Source: Rhodopseudomonas rhenobacensis
GTDB taxonomy: Bacteria > Pseudomonadota > Alphaproteobacteria > Rhizobiales > Xanthobacteraceae
Length of the DNA stretch: 64,000 bases
Assembly (NCBI RefSeq): GCF_014203125.1
Contig: NZ_JACHIH010000004.1
Location: 62,001 to 126,000 of the forward strand
Direction: 5' to 3'
The translations under genes and the position numbers were made by a program. Below the pieces are notes generated by a model. That model was not told the origin of the DNA, made no database searches, and worked only from the letters and a program-made list of their open reading frames with translations. Below are positions 17,322 through 27,707 of this stretch, in pieces. How positions within the stretch are numbered: position 1 is the first letter of the stretch; every line of letters begins with the position of its first letter.

Positions 17322-18746
17322 ATGACCCTTCCCGTCGTCACCCGCTTCGCCCCCTCGCCCACCGGCTTCCTCCACATCGGCGGCGCCCGCACCGCGCTGT
17401 TCAACTGGCTGTACGCCAAGAAACGCGGCGGCAAGATGCTGCTGCGGATCGAGGACACCGACCGCGAACGTTCCACCCAGGCGGCGATCGACGCCATCCT
17501 CGACGGCCTGAAATGGCTGGAACTGGGTTGGGACGGCGACGTGGTCTACCAATACGCCAACGCCGCGCGGCATCGCGAGGTGGTGGACGAGATGCTGGCC
17601 GCCGGCACCGCCTATCGCTGCTATGCCAGCGCCGAGGAATTGGCGCAGATGCGGGAGACCGCCAAGGCCGAGGGCCGCACCCGGTTCTATAACGGGCTGT
17701 GGCGGGACCGCGATCCGTCCGACGCCCCCGCCGGCGTCAAGCCGACGGTGCGGCTGAAGGCGCCGCTCACCGGCGAGACCGTGATCGAGGATCAGGTCCA
17801 GGGCCGTGTGGTGTGGCAGAACGACAATCTCGACGACCTGGTGCTGCTGCGCGGCGACGGCAGCCCGACCTATATGCTGGCGGTGGTGGTCGACGACCAC
17901 GACATGGGCGTCACCCACGTCATCCGCGGCGACGACCATCTGATCAACGCCGCGCGGCAGAAGCAGATCTATGACGCGCTCGGCTGGGAGCTTCCCAGCA
18001 TGTCGCACATCCCGCTGATCCACGGCCCGGACGGTTCGAAACTGTCGAAGCGCCACGGCGCGCTCGGCGTCGACGCCTATCGGGCGATGGGCTATTTGCC
18101 GGCGGCGCTGCGCAACTATTTGGTGCGGCTGGGCTGGGGCCACGGCGACCAGGAGATCTTCTCCACCGAGGAAATGATCGAGGCGTTCGACCTGCCGGCG
18201 ATCGGCCGTTCGGCGGCGCGGTTCGATTTCGCCAAGCTCGAAAACCTCAACGGCCACTACATTCGCCACGCCGACGATCAATCGCTCGTGACCATGCTGG
18301 AAGACGTCTTGCGGTACATTCCGCATGGCGCCGACGTCGCCGCGAAGATCAACGACACCACCCGCGCGCAATTGCTGCAGGCGATGCCGGGACTGAAGGA
18401 GCGCGCCAAGACGCTGCTCGAATTGATCGACAGCGCCGGCTTCATCCTGGCCGACCGCCCGCTGCCGATCGAGCCGAAGGCTCAGGCGGTGCTGACGGCT
18501 GACACCCGAAAATTGATAGCTCAGCTTCGCGCCGCGCTGGAAACGGTGACGTCGTGGTCCGCCGCCACCACCGAGGCAGCGATGCGGGCCTTTGCCGAAC
18601 AGCACGGGCTCAAGCTCGGCGCGGTGGCGCAGCCGCTGCGCGTGGCGCTGACCGGGCGCACCACCTCGCCGGGGATTTTCGACGTGCTGGCGGTGCTGGG
18701 ACGGCAGGAATGCCTGTCGCGGCTGGCCGATCAAGCCTCGGAATAG
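17322..18746 (+). CDS. gltX: Glutamyl-tRNA synthetase
   Basis: Charges tRNA-Glu with glutamate, for translation and for C5-pathway tetrapyrrole synthesis. 474 residues, typical for the bacterial enzyme. Motifs: [23 protein letters not shown] (HIGH equivalent at 18-21), [27 protein letters not shown] and [13 protein letters not shown] (KMSKS loop). The C-terminal helical anticodon-binding domain ends with [18 protein letters not shown]. It is transcribed away from glnS and is followed by gltA 169 bases downstream. Confidence 0.97.
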   Translation: MTLPVVTRFAPSPTGFLHIGGARTALFNWLYAKKRGGKMLLRIEDTDRERSTQAAIDAILDGLKWLELGWDGDVVYQYANAARHREVVDEMLAAGTAYRCYASAEELAQMRETAKAEGRTRFYNGLWRDRDPSDAPAGVKPTVRLKAPLTGETVIEDQVQGRVVWQNDNLDDLVLLRGDGSPTYMLAVVVDDHDMGVTHVIRGDDHLINAARQKQIYDALGWELPSMSHIPLIHGPDGSKLSKRHGALGVDAYRAMGYLPAALRNYLVRLGWGHGDQEIFSTEEMIEAFDLPAIGRSAARFDFAKLENLNGHYIRHADDQSLVTMLEDVLRYIPHGADVAAKINDTTRAQLLQAMPGLKERAKTLLELIDSAGFILADRPLPIEPKAQAVLTADTRKLIAQLRAALETVTSWSAATTEAAMRAFAEQHGLKLGAVAQPLRVALTGRTTSPGIFDVLAVLGRQECLSRLADQASE

Positions 18747-18915
18747 ACCCAGGTTTGGCGTCCGCCTGGCACAGGTCGGTGCGTCTTGCAGTGCACACAG
18801 CAATAAGCTACGCATTCAACCTGCACAAATAGAACGTCCGGTTTCCGGCGCCGTCTGGGGTTCAGAGGGTGGCGGAAGTTGGCCGCTCGGCAACGATCTC
18901 ATCGGGGACCACACG

Positions 18916-20220
18916 ATGGACGCAACAACAAATACCAAGAACGCCACGCTCACGGTCGGCAACAAGACCTATGATTTCCCGATTCTCAGCGGGACTGTCG
19001 GGCCTGATGTCGTCGACATCAGCAAGCTGTACGCCCAGGCCGGAATGTTCACCTACGATCCCGGCTTCACCTCGACCGGCAGCTGCCAATCCAAGATCAC
19101 CTATATCGACGGCGACGCCGGCATTCTGCAATATCGCGGTTATCCGATCGAACAGCTCGCCGAAAAGGGCGACTTCCTCGAAACCTGCTATCTGCTGCTG
19201 TACGGCGAGTTGCCGAACAAGGCCGCGAAGGAAGATTTCGACACCCGCGTCACGCACCACAACATGGTGCACGAGCAGATGGCGCGGTTCTTCCAGGGCT
19301 TCCGCCGCGACGCCCATCCGATGGCGGTGATGGTGGCCTCGGTCGGCGCGATGGCGGCGTTCTATCACGACTCCACCGACATCAACGATCCGACCCAGCG
19401 CATGATCGCCTCGATCCGGATGATCGCCAAGATCCCGACGCTGGCCGCGATGGCCTATAAATACTCGGTCGGTCAGCCGTTCGTGTATCCGCGCAACTCG
19501 CTGAGCTACGCGGCGAACTTCCTGCGGATGTGCTTCGCCACGCCGTGCGAGGAATACGTCGTCAATCCGGTGCTGGCGCGCGCGCTCGACAAGATCTTCA
19601 CGCTGCACGCCGACCACGAGCAGAACGCTTCCACCTCGACGGTGCGCATCGCAGGCTCGTCGGGCGCCAACCCGTTCGCCTGCATCGCCGCCGGCATCGC
19701 CTGCCTGTGGGGACCGGCGCATGGCGGCGCCAACGAAGCCGCGCTGAACATGCTGAAGGAGATCGGGACGGTCGAGAACATCCCCAACTTCATCAAGCAG
19801 GTGAAGGACAAGAACTCCTCGGTGCGGCTGATGGGCTTCGGCCACCGCGTCTACAAGAACTACGATCCGCGCGCCAAGATCATGCAGCAGACCTGCCACG
19901 AAGTGCTGGCGGAAACCGGCCATGGCGGCGATCCGCTGCTCAGGGTGGCGATGGAGCTGGAGAAGATCGCGCTCAGCGACGAGTACTTCATCGAGCGCAA
20001 GCTGTACCCGAACGTCGACTTCTATTCCGGCATCACGCTGAAGGCGATGGGCTTCCCGACCGACATGTTCACCGTGCTGTTCGCGGTGGCCCGCACCGTC
20101 GGCTGGATCAGCCAGTGGAGCGAGATGATCGAGGATCCGCAGCAGAAGATCGGCCGTCCGCGGCAGCTCTACACCGGCGCCACCCACCGCGACTACGTCG
20201 ACATCGCGCAGCGCTCGTAA
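18916..20220 (+). CDS. gltA: Citrate synthase, type II
   Basis: Condenses acetyl-CoA with oxaloacetate, the entry step of the citric acid cycle. 434 residues, matching the hexameric NADH-sensitive class of Gram-negative bacteria. The N-terminal domain ([23 protein letters not shown]) is followed by catalytic regions with [13 protein letters not shown] (His), [15 protein letters not shown] (His) and [15 protein letters not shown] (Asp). The gene has its own upstream gap of 169 bases and ends at a strong hairpin terminator 18 bases after the stop, so it is probably monocistronic. Confidence 0.97.
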   Translation: MDATTNTKNATLTVGNKTYDFPILSGTVGPDVVDISKLYAQAGMFTYDPGFTSTGSCQSKITYIDGDAGILQYRGYPIEQLAEKGDFLETCYLLLYGELPNKAAKEDFDTRVTHHNMVHEQMARFFQGFRRDAHPMAVMVASVGAMAAFYHDSTDINDPTQRMIASIRMIAKIPTLAAMAYKYSVGQPFVYPRNSLSYAANFLRMCFATPCEEYVVNPVLARALDKIFTLHADHEQNASTSTVRIAGSSGANPFACIAAGIACLWGPAHGGANEAALNMLKEIGTVENIPNFIKQVKDKNSSVRLMGFGHRVYKNYDPRAKIMQQTCHEVLAETGHGGDPLLRVAMELEKIALSDEYFIERKLYPNVDFYSGITLKAMGFPTDMFTVLFAVARTVGWISQWSEMIEDPQQKIGRPRQLYTGATHRDYVDIAQRS

Positions 20221-20237
20221 GCCGAACCAATGCTACG

Positions 20238-20265
20238 AAACGGCCCGCCTCGCGCGGGCCGTTTT
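20238..20265 (+). terminator. Rho-independent terminator after gltA
   Basis: Perfect 11-bp stem (AAACGGCCCGC with GCGGGCCGTTT) with a 5-base loop, ending in TTTT. It lies between the convergent gltA and lpxB genes. The A-run on the opposite side means it can also work for the lpxB transcript. Confidence 0.9.
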
Positions 20266-20300
20266 GATTCAAGCGGGCGGTGTTGATCGAGCGGTGTGAT

Positions 20301-21491
20301 TCAGCGCGGCACCGGCGCGGCGTCGCGCGCCACCGCCAGCACGATGTCGGCGGCGCAGGCGCTCGGCGACTGCGCGCCGGTCGACATGATGTCGTCGATC
20401 CGGGCGAACGCCGCGAGCTGGCGCTGCCGCAGCGGCGAATCCACAAGCACGTCGCGGAGCGCCGCGGCCAGCGTCGGCGCCGTGCATTCTTCCTGCAGAT
20501 ATTCCGGCGCGACGTTTTCGCCGACCACCAGATTGGCCAGGATCACCGAGGCGGAGGTGATCCTGCGGCGCACGATCCAGGCTTCGAGCTGGCCGGCGCG
20601 ATAGGCGGTGACCATCGGCACGCCGGCGACCGCGAGCTCCAGCGTCACCGTGCCGGATTTGGCGAGTGCGGCGCGGGCGATCCGGAACGCCGCGCGCTTG
20701 TCCTGTTCGCCGACCACGATGCGCGGCTGCAGCGGCCAATGCTTCACCGCCTCGGCGATCAAGGCCTCCAGATGCGGCATGGTCGGCAGGATCAGTTCGA
20801 ACGCCACGCCTTGCGCCTGTAACAGCCCGAGCGCCTCGCCGAACACCGCCATATGGTGGCGGATCTCGCTGCGCCGGCTGCCCGGCAGCACCAGCAGCAC
20901 CGGCGGCGCGGCGTCGCGGCGCAGCTGCTCCTCGGGGCTTGGCCGCAGCGTGGCGATCTGCTCGGTCAGCGGATGGCCGACATAGCTGCAGGGCGGCCCC
21001 TGCAGCCGGCGATATTCGTCCGGCTCGAACGGCAGCAGCGCCAGCACGTGGTCGACGTATTTGCGCATCACCTTCGCCCGCCCCGGCCGCCACGCCCACA
21101 CCGTCGGCGAGACGTAGTTGACGATCGGAATCGACGGGTCGCGCGCCCGCACCCGGCGCGCCACGCGGTGGGTGAAATCCGGGCTGTCGATGATCACCAG
21201 CACGTCGGGCGCGGCCTGCAACGCGGCGTGTGCGGCGGTGCGGATGTGGCGCAGGATGGTCGGCAACCGCCGCGCCACCGCCGACAGCCCCATGATCGAC
21301 AATTCCTCGATCGGAAACAGCGACGCCAGGCCCTCGGCCTGCATCGCCCGGCCGCCGACGCCTTCGAAGCGCACGGCCTCGCCGAGCCGCTCGCGCAGCT
21401 CGCGGGTCAGGCTGGCGCCGAGCCGGTCGCCGGATTCCTCGGTGGCGATCAGGAAGATTTTTCGCACCGTCTTGGTGTCGGCGGCGATCAC
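20301..21491 (-). CDS. lpxB: Lipid-A-disaccharide synthase
   Basis: Joins lipid X and its UDP-activated form into the beta-1,6-linked lipid A disaccharide at the inner face of the inner membrane. 396 residues; GT19 family. Seen: ATEESGDRLGASL near the N-terminus, EGVGGRAMQAEG, IDSPDFTHRVARR, PTVWAWRPGRAKVM, FEPDEY, YVGHPLTEQ, LPGSRRSEI and AKSGTVTLELAVAGVPMVTAYR. Its start overlaps the lpxI stop by 4 bases (ATGA), so the two are translationally coupled. It is the last gene of the long minus-strand cluster, 36 bases before the gltA terminator. Confidence 0.97.
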   Translation of the reverse strand: MIAADTKTVRKIFLIATEESGDRLGASLTRELRERLGEAVRFEGVGGRAMQAEGLASLFPIEELSIMGLSAVARRLPTILRHIRTAAHAALQAAPDVLVIIDSPDFTHRVARRVRARDPSIPIVNYVSPTVWAWRPGRAKVMRKYVDHVLALLPFEPDEYRRLQGPPCSYVGHPLTEQIATLRPSPEEQLRRDAAPPVLLVLPGSRRSEIRHHMAVFGEALGLLQAQGVAFELILPTMPHLEALIAEAVKHWPLQPRIVVGEQDKRAAFRIARAALAKSGTVTLELAVAGVPMVTAYRAGQLEAWIVRRRITSASVILANLVVGENVAPEYLQEECTAPTLAAALRDVLVDSPLRQRQLAAFARIDDIMSTGAQSPSACAADIVLAVARDAAPVPR

Positions 21492-22342
21492 GTTGGCATT
21501 CCGGTGATGAACAAGCCGGCGCGGTCGGCGGCCTCGATCATCGGCTGCGGTTCGGCGACCACGGTGTGGCCGGCGACCACGGCGACGCCGGCGAGTTCAG
21601 CCGCAACGGCACCGGCGATGGTGCGCGGCCCCAGCGCCGGCAGATCGAACCGCAGGTTCTGGCCGATCTTCGGCGCCTTCACCAGCACGCCGCGCCGCGG
21701 CTTGGCGCGGATCAGCCGCTGCGCGCGCAGCCGCGCCACGCTCGCCAGCAAGGCGTCGGTGCCGCCGATATTCTCGACCGCCACGACGTGGCCGTCGATC
21801 ACCACGCAGCCCTGCCCGATGTCGAACGGGCTCAGCGCCGCCAGCACCGCGCGGCCCTTGGCGATATCCGCCACCGTGCTGCCGTCGGGGGTGGCGCGGG
21901 TCAGGCAGCCCGCCGGCATCAACAGGTCCGGCGCGACGTCGCGGATGCCGAGCAGCCGAAAGCCGTCCTGCTCGAAGATCTGGCCGATGCCGGATAAGAG
22001 ATGATCGTCGCCGCCGCGATACGCCGCCATCACCGCGCGGATCACCTTGATCGCGCCCCAGTCCAGCCGGACCTCGGACAATGACGGCCGCACCACCGCG
22101 CCGATGAACACCAGCTCGCGGCAATGCTCGGCGCGCAGCAGCTTCTGCAGCCGGCCGAACCGGCCGATCGAAATCCAGTGGTGACGATAACGGTGCAGCG
22201 CGGCGGCATCGCAAAAGCCGTTCAGCGCAAAGATGATCGGGGTTATGCCGCGAGCAAGCAACGAGTCGGCGACCGCGAACGGCAACACGCCGCCGCCCGC
22301 GACCAGGCCGATCGGTGAGGAGATTTGCGCGACCTCGGCCAT
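21488..22342 (-). CDS. lpxI: UDP-2,3-diacylglucosamine pyrophosphatase LpxI
   Basis: Hydrolyses UDP-diacylglucosamine to lipid X, the step done by LpxH in E. coli; LpxI is the form used in many alphaproteobacteria. 284 residues of the DUF1009 family. Features: N-terminal GLVAGGGVLPFAVADSLLARG, central GGDDHLLSGIGQIFEQDGFRLLG, and the C-terminal catalytic domain with FDIGQGCVVIDGHVVAVENIGGTDALL and LPALGPRTIAGAV. It sits between lpxA (18 bases upstream) and lpxB (4-base overlap), exactly where the pathway order predicts. Confidence 0.95.
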   Translation of the reverse strand: MAEVAQISSPIGLVAGGGVLPFAVADSLLARGITPIIFALNGFCDAAALHRYRHHWISIGRFGRLQKLLRAEHCRELVFIGAVVRPSLSEVRLDWGAIKVIRAVMAAYRGGDDHLLSGIGQIFEQDGFRLLGIRDVAPDLLMPAGCLTRATPDGSTVADIAKGRAVLAALSPFDIGQGCVVIDGHVVAVENIGGTDALLASVARLRAQRLIRAKPRRGVLVKAPKIGQNLRFDLPALGPRTIAGAVAAELAGVAVVAGHTVVAEPQPMIEAADRAGLFITGMPT

Positions 22343-22360
22343 GGCCCCCGAACCCGTCCG

Positions 22361-23182
22361 CTAATCGACGACGCTGCCGCCATCGGCCGGCATGCACAGC
22401 GAGCGATGCCGGCCGCCGCGGGCTTTGCCCTCGTCGATGAAGGCGATGATCTCGGCGATCGCCGGGTCCTCGCCGACGCGCGGCCGCACCCGCTCGAGCC
22501 GATCGGCGAACAGGCCTTCGCTATGGAATAGCTCATCGAAGAACGACCGCACCACGACAAGACGCTGCTTGGTGAATTTCCGCCGCCGCATGCCGACGAT
22601 GTTGAGACCCGACAGATGCGCGTAGATGCCGTTGGCCAGCCCGTAGGGAATGACGTCGTCGCGCACCCCGCTGGCGCCGCCGATCATCACCTGGGCGCCG
22701 ACCCGGGTAAACTGCTGAAACACCGTCATGCCGCCGATGAAGGTGAAATCGCCGATCTCGCAATGTCCACCGAGCGTCGCCGTGTTGGCGAAGATCACGT
22801 CGTTGCCGACGTGGCAATCGTGGCCGATATGGCTGCCGGTCATGAAGAAGCCGCGGTCGCCGACCCGGGTGACGCCGCCGCCGGAGACGGTGCCGCGATT
22901 CATCGTCACCGACTCGCGAATCGTGCAACCGCTGCCGACTTCGAGCCGGGTCGGCTCGCCCTTGTAGCCGGTGGATTGCGGCGGCGTGCCGAGCGAAGCG
23001 AACGGTGAGATCGTGGTGCCGTCGCCGATCGTGGTGTGGCCGTCGATATTGACGTGGGAGATCAGCCGGCAATTGGCGCCGATCACGGCGTCGCGGCCGA
23101 CAATGCAAAACGGACCGATCGAGGTGCCGTCGCCGATCACGGCGCCGTCTTCAACCCGCGCGGAGGGATCGATATTGCTCAT
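22361..23182 (-). CDS. lpxA: UDP-N-acetylglucosamine acyltransferase
   Basis: First lipid A step: transfers a 3-hydroxyacyl chain from ACP to the sugar 3-position. 273 residues, slightly above the usual ~262. The N-terminal two thirds is a hexapeptide-repeat beta-helix (VIGDGTSIGPFCIVG and so on) with catalytic His in TGSHIGHDCHVG. The C-terminal helical domain includes NIVGMRRRKFTKQRL, where GLNxVGLRR is the family signature. Some relatives use a 3-amino sugar acceptor made by GnnA/GnnB; which applies here cannot be read from LpxA alone. A 261-base gap separates it from fabZ upstream. Confidence 0.96.
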   Translation of the reverse strand: MSNIDPSARVEDGAVIGDGTSIGPFCIVGRDAVIGANCRLISHVNIDGHTTIGDGTTISPFASLGTPPQSTGYKGEPTRLEVGSGCTIRESVTMNRGTVSGGGVTRVGDRGFFMTGSHIGHDCHVGNDVIFANTATLGGHCEIGDFTFIGGMTVFQQFTRVGAQVMIGGASGVRDDVIPYGLANGIYAHLSGLNIVGMRRRKFTKQRLVVVRSFFDELFHSEGLFADRLERVRPRVGEDPAIAEIIAFIDEGKARGGRHRSLCMPADGGSVVD

Positions 23183-23443
23183 GGAGCTCCAGTCTCAGTC
23201 ACTCTCGAGCCGGACGACGCGTCTTCAATGCGAACGCTCGCCGCCCGGAGTCTTGATGGCGCCCGAGCTGGTCCGAGAACCGGGAGGCTGGTTGGGATCC
23301 GCTCGAAGCTTTGATTTCGTGTGGTTAGCCCGCGCGGCCACGGCTGTCCACTGACGTTGAATGTCGCAAGATCACATCGCGACGCCCGCTCGCAGCGGGC
23401 TCAGCGTCGGCGCGTCCCGCGCCTCTCGTCAGCGCGCGGCGGC

Positions 23444-23899
23444 TCAGTCGGTCAGCATCGCCCCGACATCGGCTTCCGCGACCACCACACCGTTGACCTT
23501 GGCGTCGCCGTGAAACCACCACATCGCCTTGCGCCGGCCGATGCTCTTCATGTGATATTCGATGGTGTCGCCCGGCAGCACCGGCTTGCGAAACTTGCAC
23601 TTGTCGATGGTGAGGAAATACACCGCGCGCGGCTTCTCGGTGCCCTCGACCGACATGATGCCGATCACGCCGGCGGTCTGCGCCATGCCCTCGATCATCA
23701 GCACGCCGGGAAACACCGGCCGCTCCGGAAAATGCCCGAGAAACGCCGGCTCGTTGAAACTGACGTTCTTGATGCCGATGCCGCTGTAATCCTGGCGGAT
23801 GTTGACGACGCGGTCGATCAGCAGAAACGGATAGCGATGCGGCAGGGTTTTGAGAATCGTGTTGATGTCCACGGTCTCGATTCTGATCGGTGACTCCAT
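23444..23899 (-). CDS. fabZ: 3-hydroxyacyl-ACP dehydratase FabZ
   Basis: Dehydrates 3-hydroxyacyl-ACP in fatty acid elongation, competing with LpxA and LpxD for the same substrate pool. 151 residues with the hot-dog fold signatures [13 protein letters not shown] (catalytic His), [22 protein letters not shown] (catalytic Glu) and [12 protein letters not shown]. The ATG at 23899 shares one base with the lpxD stop (TGATG), giving tight coupling; GAGAGG lies upstream. Placement between lpxD and lpxA is the classic proteobacterial order. Confidence 0.97.
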   Translation of the reverse strand: MESPIRIETVDINTILKTLPHRYPFLLIDRVVNIRQDYSGIGIKNVSFNEPAFLGHFPERPVFPGVLMIEGMAQTAGVIGIMSVEGTEKPRAVYFLTIDKCKFRKPVLPGDTIEYHMKSIGRRKAMWWFHGDAKVNGVVVAEADVGAMLTD

Positions 23900-24975
23900 C
23901 AACCTTGCCTCTCGCCCTTCGCATCCTTCGAATCAGCGCCCGGCGCACCGCTCTTCGGCAGGCGCTCCACCGCGAGGATCTCGCGGAACCATTGCTTGGT
24001 CGGCTTTGCGAAGTAGCCGCCCCAGCGGCCATTGGCCGGCACGTCGTCCTTGACCGCGCTCATCGCGGTCACCTGGGCGCCGTCGCCGATGTGGAGGTGA
24101 TTGTTGATCCCGACCTTGGCGCCCAGGGCGACGTTGTCGCCGAGCGTCAGGCTTCCGGCAAGCCCGCATTGCGCGGCAATCAGGCAATGTCGACCAATTG
24201 TTACATTGTGGCCGATCTGCACCTGATTGTCGATTTTGCTGCCCTCGCCGATCACGGTGTCGCGCAGGCTGCCGCGGTCGATGGTGGTGCCGGCGCCGAT
24301 CTCGACGTCATTCTGGATGATGACGCGGCCGGTCTGCGGCACCTTCTGGTGGGTCTCGGCGAAGATGAAGCCGTAGCCGTCCTGGCCGATCTGGCAGCCG
24401 GGATGGATCAGCACGTTGTTGCCGATCAGCGCGAACTGAATCACGGTGCCGGCGCCGACGTTGCAGTCGCGGCCGATGCGGACGCCCGGCGACAGCACCG
24501 CGCCGGAGCCGATCACCGAACCGGCACCGATCTCCACATGTGGCCCGATCACCGCCAACGGATCGACGGTGACGCCGTCCTCCAGCCGCGCGGTCGGATG
24601 GATCACCGCAGACGCCGCGATCCCGGTGAGGTCGAACCCGGACTGCGGCCGCATCGCGTCGCCGTGGATGATCCGGGCATAAGCCACGAAGGCGCGGAAC
24701 GGGCGTTTGGCGCGCAGCACCGCGACGTGCGGCGGCACGCTGGCCTCGAACCGCTCGCTGACCAGAACCGCGCCGGCGCGGGTCTGCGCCAGCTGTCCGG
24801 CGTATTTGACGTTTTCGAAGAAGCTGAGGTGCATCGGCCCGGCTTCGTCGAGCGAGGCCACGCCGGTGATGCGCAGGTCGGCGCGCGAGGCGTCGACCAG
24901 ATCCGCCTTCGTCAACGCGGCGATTTCAGCCAGCGTCGACGAAGGGCTTTTCTCAAAGAACGATGGTTGCGCCAT
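23899..24975 (-). CDS. lpxD: UDP-3-O-acylglucosamine N-acyltransferase LpxD
   Basis: Third committed lipid A step: adds the N-linked 3-hydroxyacyl chain. The start at 24975 (MAQPSFFEK) gives 358 residues. N-terminal uridine-binding domain ([24 protein letters not shown]), long hexapeptide beta-helix, catalytic His in [13 protein letters not shown], and a C-terminal helix (TKPTKQWF-like region, [18 protein letters not shown]). This is the operon copy, between bamA (31 bases upstream) and fabZ (1-base overlap). A second, diverged copy is at 2-1075. Confidence 0.97.
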   Translation of the reverse strand: MAQPSFFEKSPSSTLAEIAALTKADLVDASRADLRITGVASLDEAGPMHLSFFENVKYAGQLAQTRAGAVLVSERFEASVPPHVAVLRAKRPFRAFVAYARIIHGDAMRPQSGFDLTGIAASAVIHPTARLEDGVTVDPLAVIGPHVEIGAGSVIGSGAVLSPGVRIGRDCNVGAGTVIQFALIGNNVLIHPGCQIGQDGYGFIFAETHQKVPQTGRVIIQNDVEIGAGTTIDRGSLRDTVIGEGSKIDNQVQIGHNVTIGRHCLIAAQCGLAGSLTLGDNVALGAKVGINNHLHIGDGAQVTAMSAVKDDVPANGRWGGYFAKPTKQWFREILAVERLPKSGAPGADSKDAKGERQG

Positions 24976-25006
24976 TACGCCCGTCGCAGTCTGGCCCCGC
25001 AGGGGC

Positions 25007-27535
25007 TCAGAACGAGGTACCGCCACCGAACTTGAACTGCTGCACCCGGTCGAACTGACCCTTGGTGAGCGGGATCGCGTAGTCGAAGCGCAGCGGGCCG
25101 AACGGCGAGGCCCAGATCAAGCCGACACCGACCGAGGTGCGGACCAGATTGCTGTCGTCGTAGGTCATGCCAGCACAGGTACCGACATCGTTCTTGGTGG
25201 CGGGGACGCAGGTCGCGGTGTTGACCTGGTTGGTCAGCGACCACGAGGTCGGCCCCTTGTAGTCCCACAGCGAACCGGCGTCGGCATAGATCGCGCCCTT
25301 CACGCCGACTTCCTTCGGCAGGAACCAGAACGGCATCTGCAATTCTGCCGACGCGCCCCAATATTTGGTGCCGCCCAGCGCATCGCCGTAGCCGGTCAGA
25401 CCGTAGTTCGAGATGTCGCGCGGACCGATGCCGTTCGGCGCGAAGCCGCGCACCAGGTTCGGACCCATCTGGAAGTGATCCAGCATGCGGATGTCCTTGC
25501 CGCCGGCTTCGTTCAGGATACCGCCCTGCACGTGGATCAATCCGACGATATCGGCGACCAGCGGGGTGTAGTACTTCGCATCGAACGCCGACTTCAGATA
25601 GCTGACGTCGCCGCCGACGCCGGCGTAATCCTGCCGGAAATCGATCAGCAGGCCGTCTGTCGGGTTCTTGTTGTTGTCCAGGGTGTTGTAGGTCAGCGTG
25701 TAGCCGATCGCCGAGGTCAGCGCCTTGCCGTCCTGCAGCTCGATGCGGACCGGAAGCGCGGCTTCGCCATCGCCGAGACAGCCATAGTTACCATAGCCGG
25801 TGTTGTTGAAGTTTCCGGCGTTGATGTAGCCCGGCGTCGGGAAATAGGCCGACGTGCCAAAGTTATTGTTACAATTGTTCAGCGCGTCCGGCAGCGAGAT
25901 TTCTTGCTGATAGATCGAATAGCGCACCTGCAGCGACAGATCCTCACGCAGACCGAAGCCGAGCCGCGGGCTGAAGCCGAGCGTCTTGGTGGTGTAGGAG
26001 ACATAGCTGTTGGCGAGCTGCTGGCGCTGATAGAGGTCGAGGCCGAGCGCCACCCGGTAGTCGAGCAGATAGGGCTCGACTAGCGACAGCGAATAGCCGC
26101 GGGAATACTGGCCGTAGCTGACCGAGGCCTTGGCGAACAGGCCGCGGCCGAGGAAGTTGCGTTCCGACACCGAGACTTCGGCCAACGCGCCGTCGCTGGT
26201 GGAATAGCCGCCCGACACCGAGAAGTCGCCGGTGGATTTCTCTTCGAGGTCGACCACCAGGATGATGCGGTCGCTGGACGAGCCGGGCTCGGTAACGACC
26301 TTCACGCTCTTGAAGAAGTCGAGGTTCTTCAGCCGGCGCTCGGCACGATCGACCAAGGCGCGGTTGTAGGCGTCGCCTTCGGACAGATCGAACTCGCGGC
26401 GGATCACGTAATCCCGGGTGCGGGTGTTGCCGCGCACGTCGATGCGCTCGATGTAGGTGCGTGGACCTTCATCGATCGCGAACACGATCGACACGGTGTG
26501 ATTGTCGAAGTTGCGGTCGCCGCGCGGACGCACGGTGGCGAAGGAATAGCCGCGGCGGGAGGCCTCGATCGACATCTCCTCGACCGACTTTTCCAGCGCT
26601 TCGGCGTTGTACAGCGAACCGACCGACACCCGCGAATAGCTGCGGAACGAGTTGGGGTCGAGGTTCGGGATGGTCGACTGGAATTCGACCGAACCGACGC
26701 GATACTGCTGGCCTTCCTCGATCTTGAAGGTGACCAGGAAGCCCTTCTTCTCCGGATCGTATTCGGTCAGCGCGGCAACCACCTGCACGTCGGCGTAGCC
26801 GTGCTTGAGATAGTAGCGGCGGATCAGGTCGCGATCGGCCTCGACGCGATCCGGATCGTACAGATCGCCGGACGCGAGGAAGCTCAGGAAATTGGATTCG
26901 TGGGTCTTGATGACGTCCTTCAGGCGATAGGACGAGAACGCGTTGTTGCCGATGAATTCGATCGAGCGGACGCCGGTCTTGGCGCCCTCCTCGACCGTGA
27001 ACACCAGGTCGACGCGGTTGTTCGGCTGCTCGATGACTTCCGGCGTGACGCGCACGTCATAGCGGCCGGAGCGGCGATAGATTTCGGCGATCCGCAACGC
27101 GTCGGACTGCACCATCGGGCGCGACAGCGTGCCGCGCGGCTTCGACTGGATTTCCGCGGTGAGCTGCTCGTCCTTGACCTTCTTGTTGCCTTCGAAGGCG
27201 ACGCGGCCGATCACCGGGTTTTCCACCACGGTCACCACCAGCCGGCCACCGGCCTGGTTGATGCGCACGTCCTGGAACAGGCCGGTCTCAATCAAGGCCT
27301 TGAGGCCGTCGTCGATCCGACCCTGGTCGAGTCGACCACCGGGGCCCGGCTTAAAATAGGAGCGGATGGTCTCGACCTCGACGCGCCGGTTTCCCTCCAC
27401 GGCGATCGAGTCGGCCGTTTGGGCAGCCGCGGGCGACGTCACCAGAGCGGCGGTCACCGAAACGGCGACCGGCATGGCGAAAAATACCAGAGCAGCCGTC
27501 AGGCCCCCCCGCAACACTCGCATTCCAACGTTCAT
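25007..27535 (-). CDS. bamA: Outer membrane protein assembly factor BamA
   Basis: Core of the BAM complex that inserts beta-barrels into the outer membrane. The start at 27535 ([11 protein letters not shown]) has AAGGGCG upstream and gives 842 residues. Signal peptide with cleavage near AAAQT; five POTRA repeats (first begins [20 protein letters not shown]); then the 16-strand barrel with the conserved VRGF element ([15 protein letters not shown]) and a C-terminal Phe (KFGGGTSF), the BAM recognition signal. It is flanked by rseP and lpxD, the standard order. Confidence 0.97.
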   Translation of the reverse strand: MNVGMRVLRGGLTAALVFFAMPVAVSVTAALVTSPAAAQTADSIAVEGNRRVEVETIRSYFKPGPGGRLDQGRIDDGLKALIETGLFQDVRINQAGGRLVVTVVENPVIGRVAFEGNKKVKDEQLTAEIQSKPRGTLSRPMVQSDALRIAEIYRRSGRYDVRVTPEVIEQPNNRVDLVFTVEEGAKTGVRSIEFIGNNAFSSYRLKDVIKTHESNFLSFLASGDLYDPDRVEADRDLIRRYYLKHGYADVQVVAALTEYDPEKKGFLVTFKIEEGQQYRVGSVEFQSTIPNLDPNSFRSYSRVSVGSLYNAEALEKSVEEMSIEASRRGYSFATVRPRGDRNFDNHTVSIVFAIDEGPRTYIERIDVRGNTRTRDYVIRREFDLSEGDAYNRALVDRAERRLKNLDFFKSVKVVTEPGSSSDRIILVVDLEEKSTGDFSVSGGYSTSDGALAEVSVSERNFLGRGLFAKASVSYGQYSRGYSLSLVEPYLLDYRVALGLDLYQRQQLANSYVSYTTKTLGFSPRLGFGLREDLSLQVRYSIYQQEISLPDALNNCNNNFGTSAYFPTPGYINAGNFNNTGYGNYGCLGDGEAALPVRIELQDGKALTSAIGYTLTYNTLDNNKNPTDGLLIDFRQDYAGVGGDVSYLKSAFDAKYYTPLVADIVGLIHVQGGILNEAGGKDIRMLDHFQMGPNLVRGFAPNGIGPRDISNYGLTGYGDALGGTKYWGASAELQMPFWFLPKEVGVKGAIYADAGSLWDYKGPTSWSLTNQVNTATCVPATKNDVGTCAGMTYDDSNLVRTSVGVGLIWASPFGPLRFDYAIPLTKGQFDRVQQFKFGGGTSF

Positions 27536-27707
27536 GCGCAACGCGCCCTTGTCATTCCGTGCCGGATTGCACCCCAGCGCACCGGCAGATTCCCATTCGC
27601 TGCACCGCTTGTAGACAATTTTGTCGATTGGGCAAACGGCCATTCGCGGTGCAATTTCAATTTCATTCCAAGACGTTGCCTATCGGCCACGGGCTCCGAA
27701 TCGCGGC

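Noticed and set aside
15292-17325. 677-codon frame antisense to glnS
   Set aside because: Shadow of the glnS codon pattern; no ribosome-binding site and no domain.
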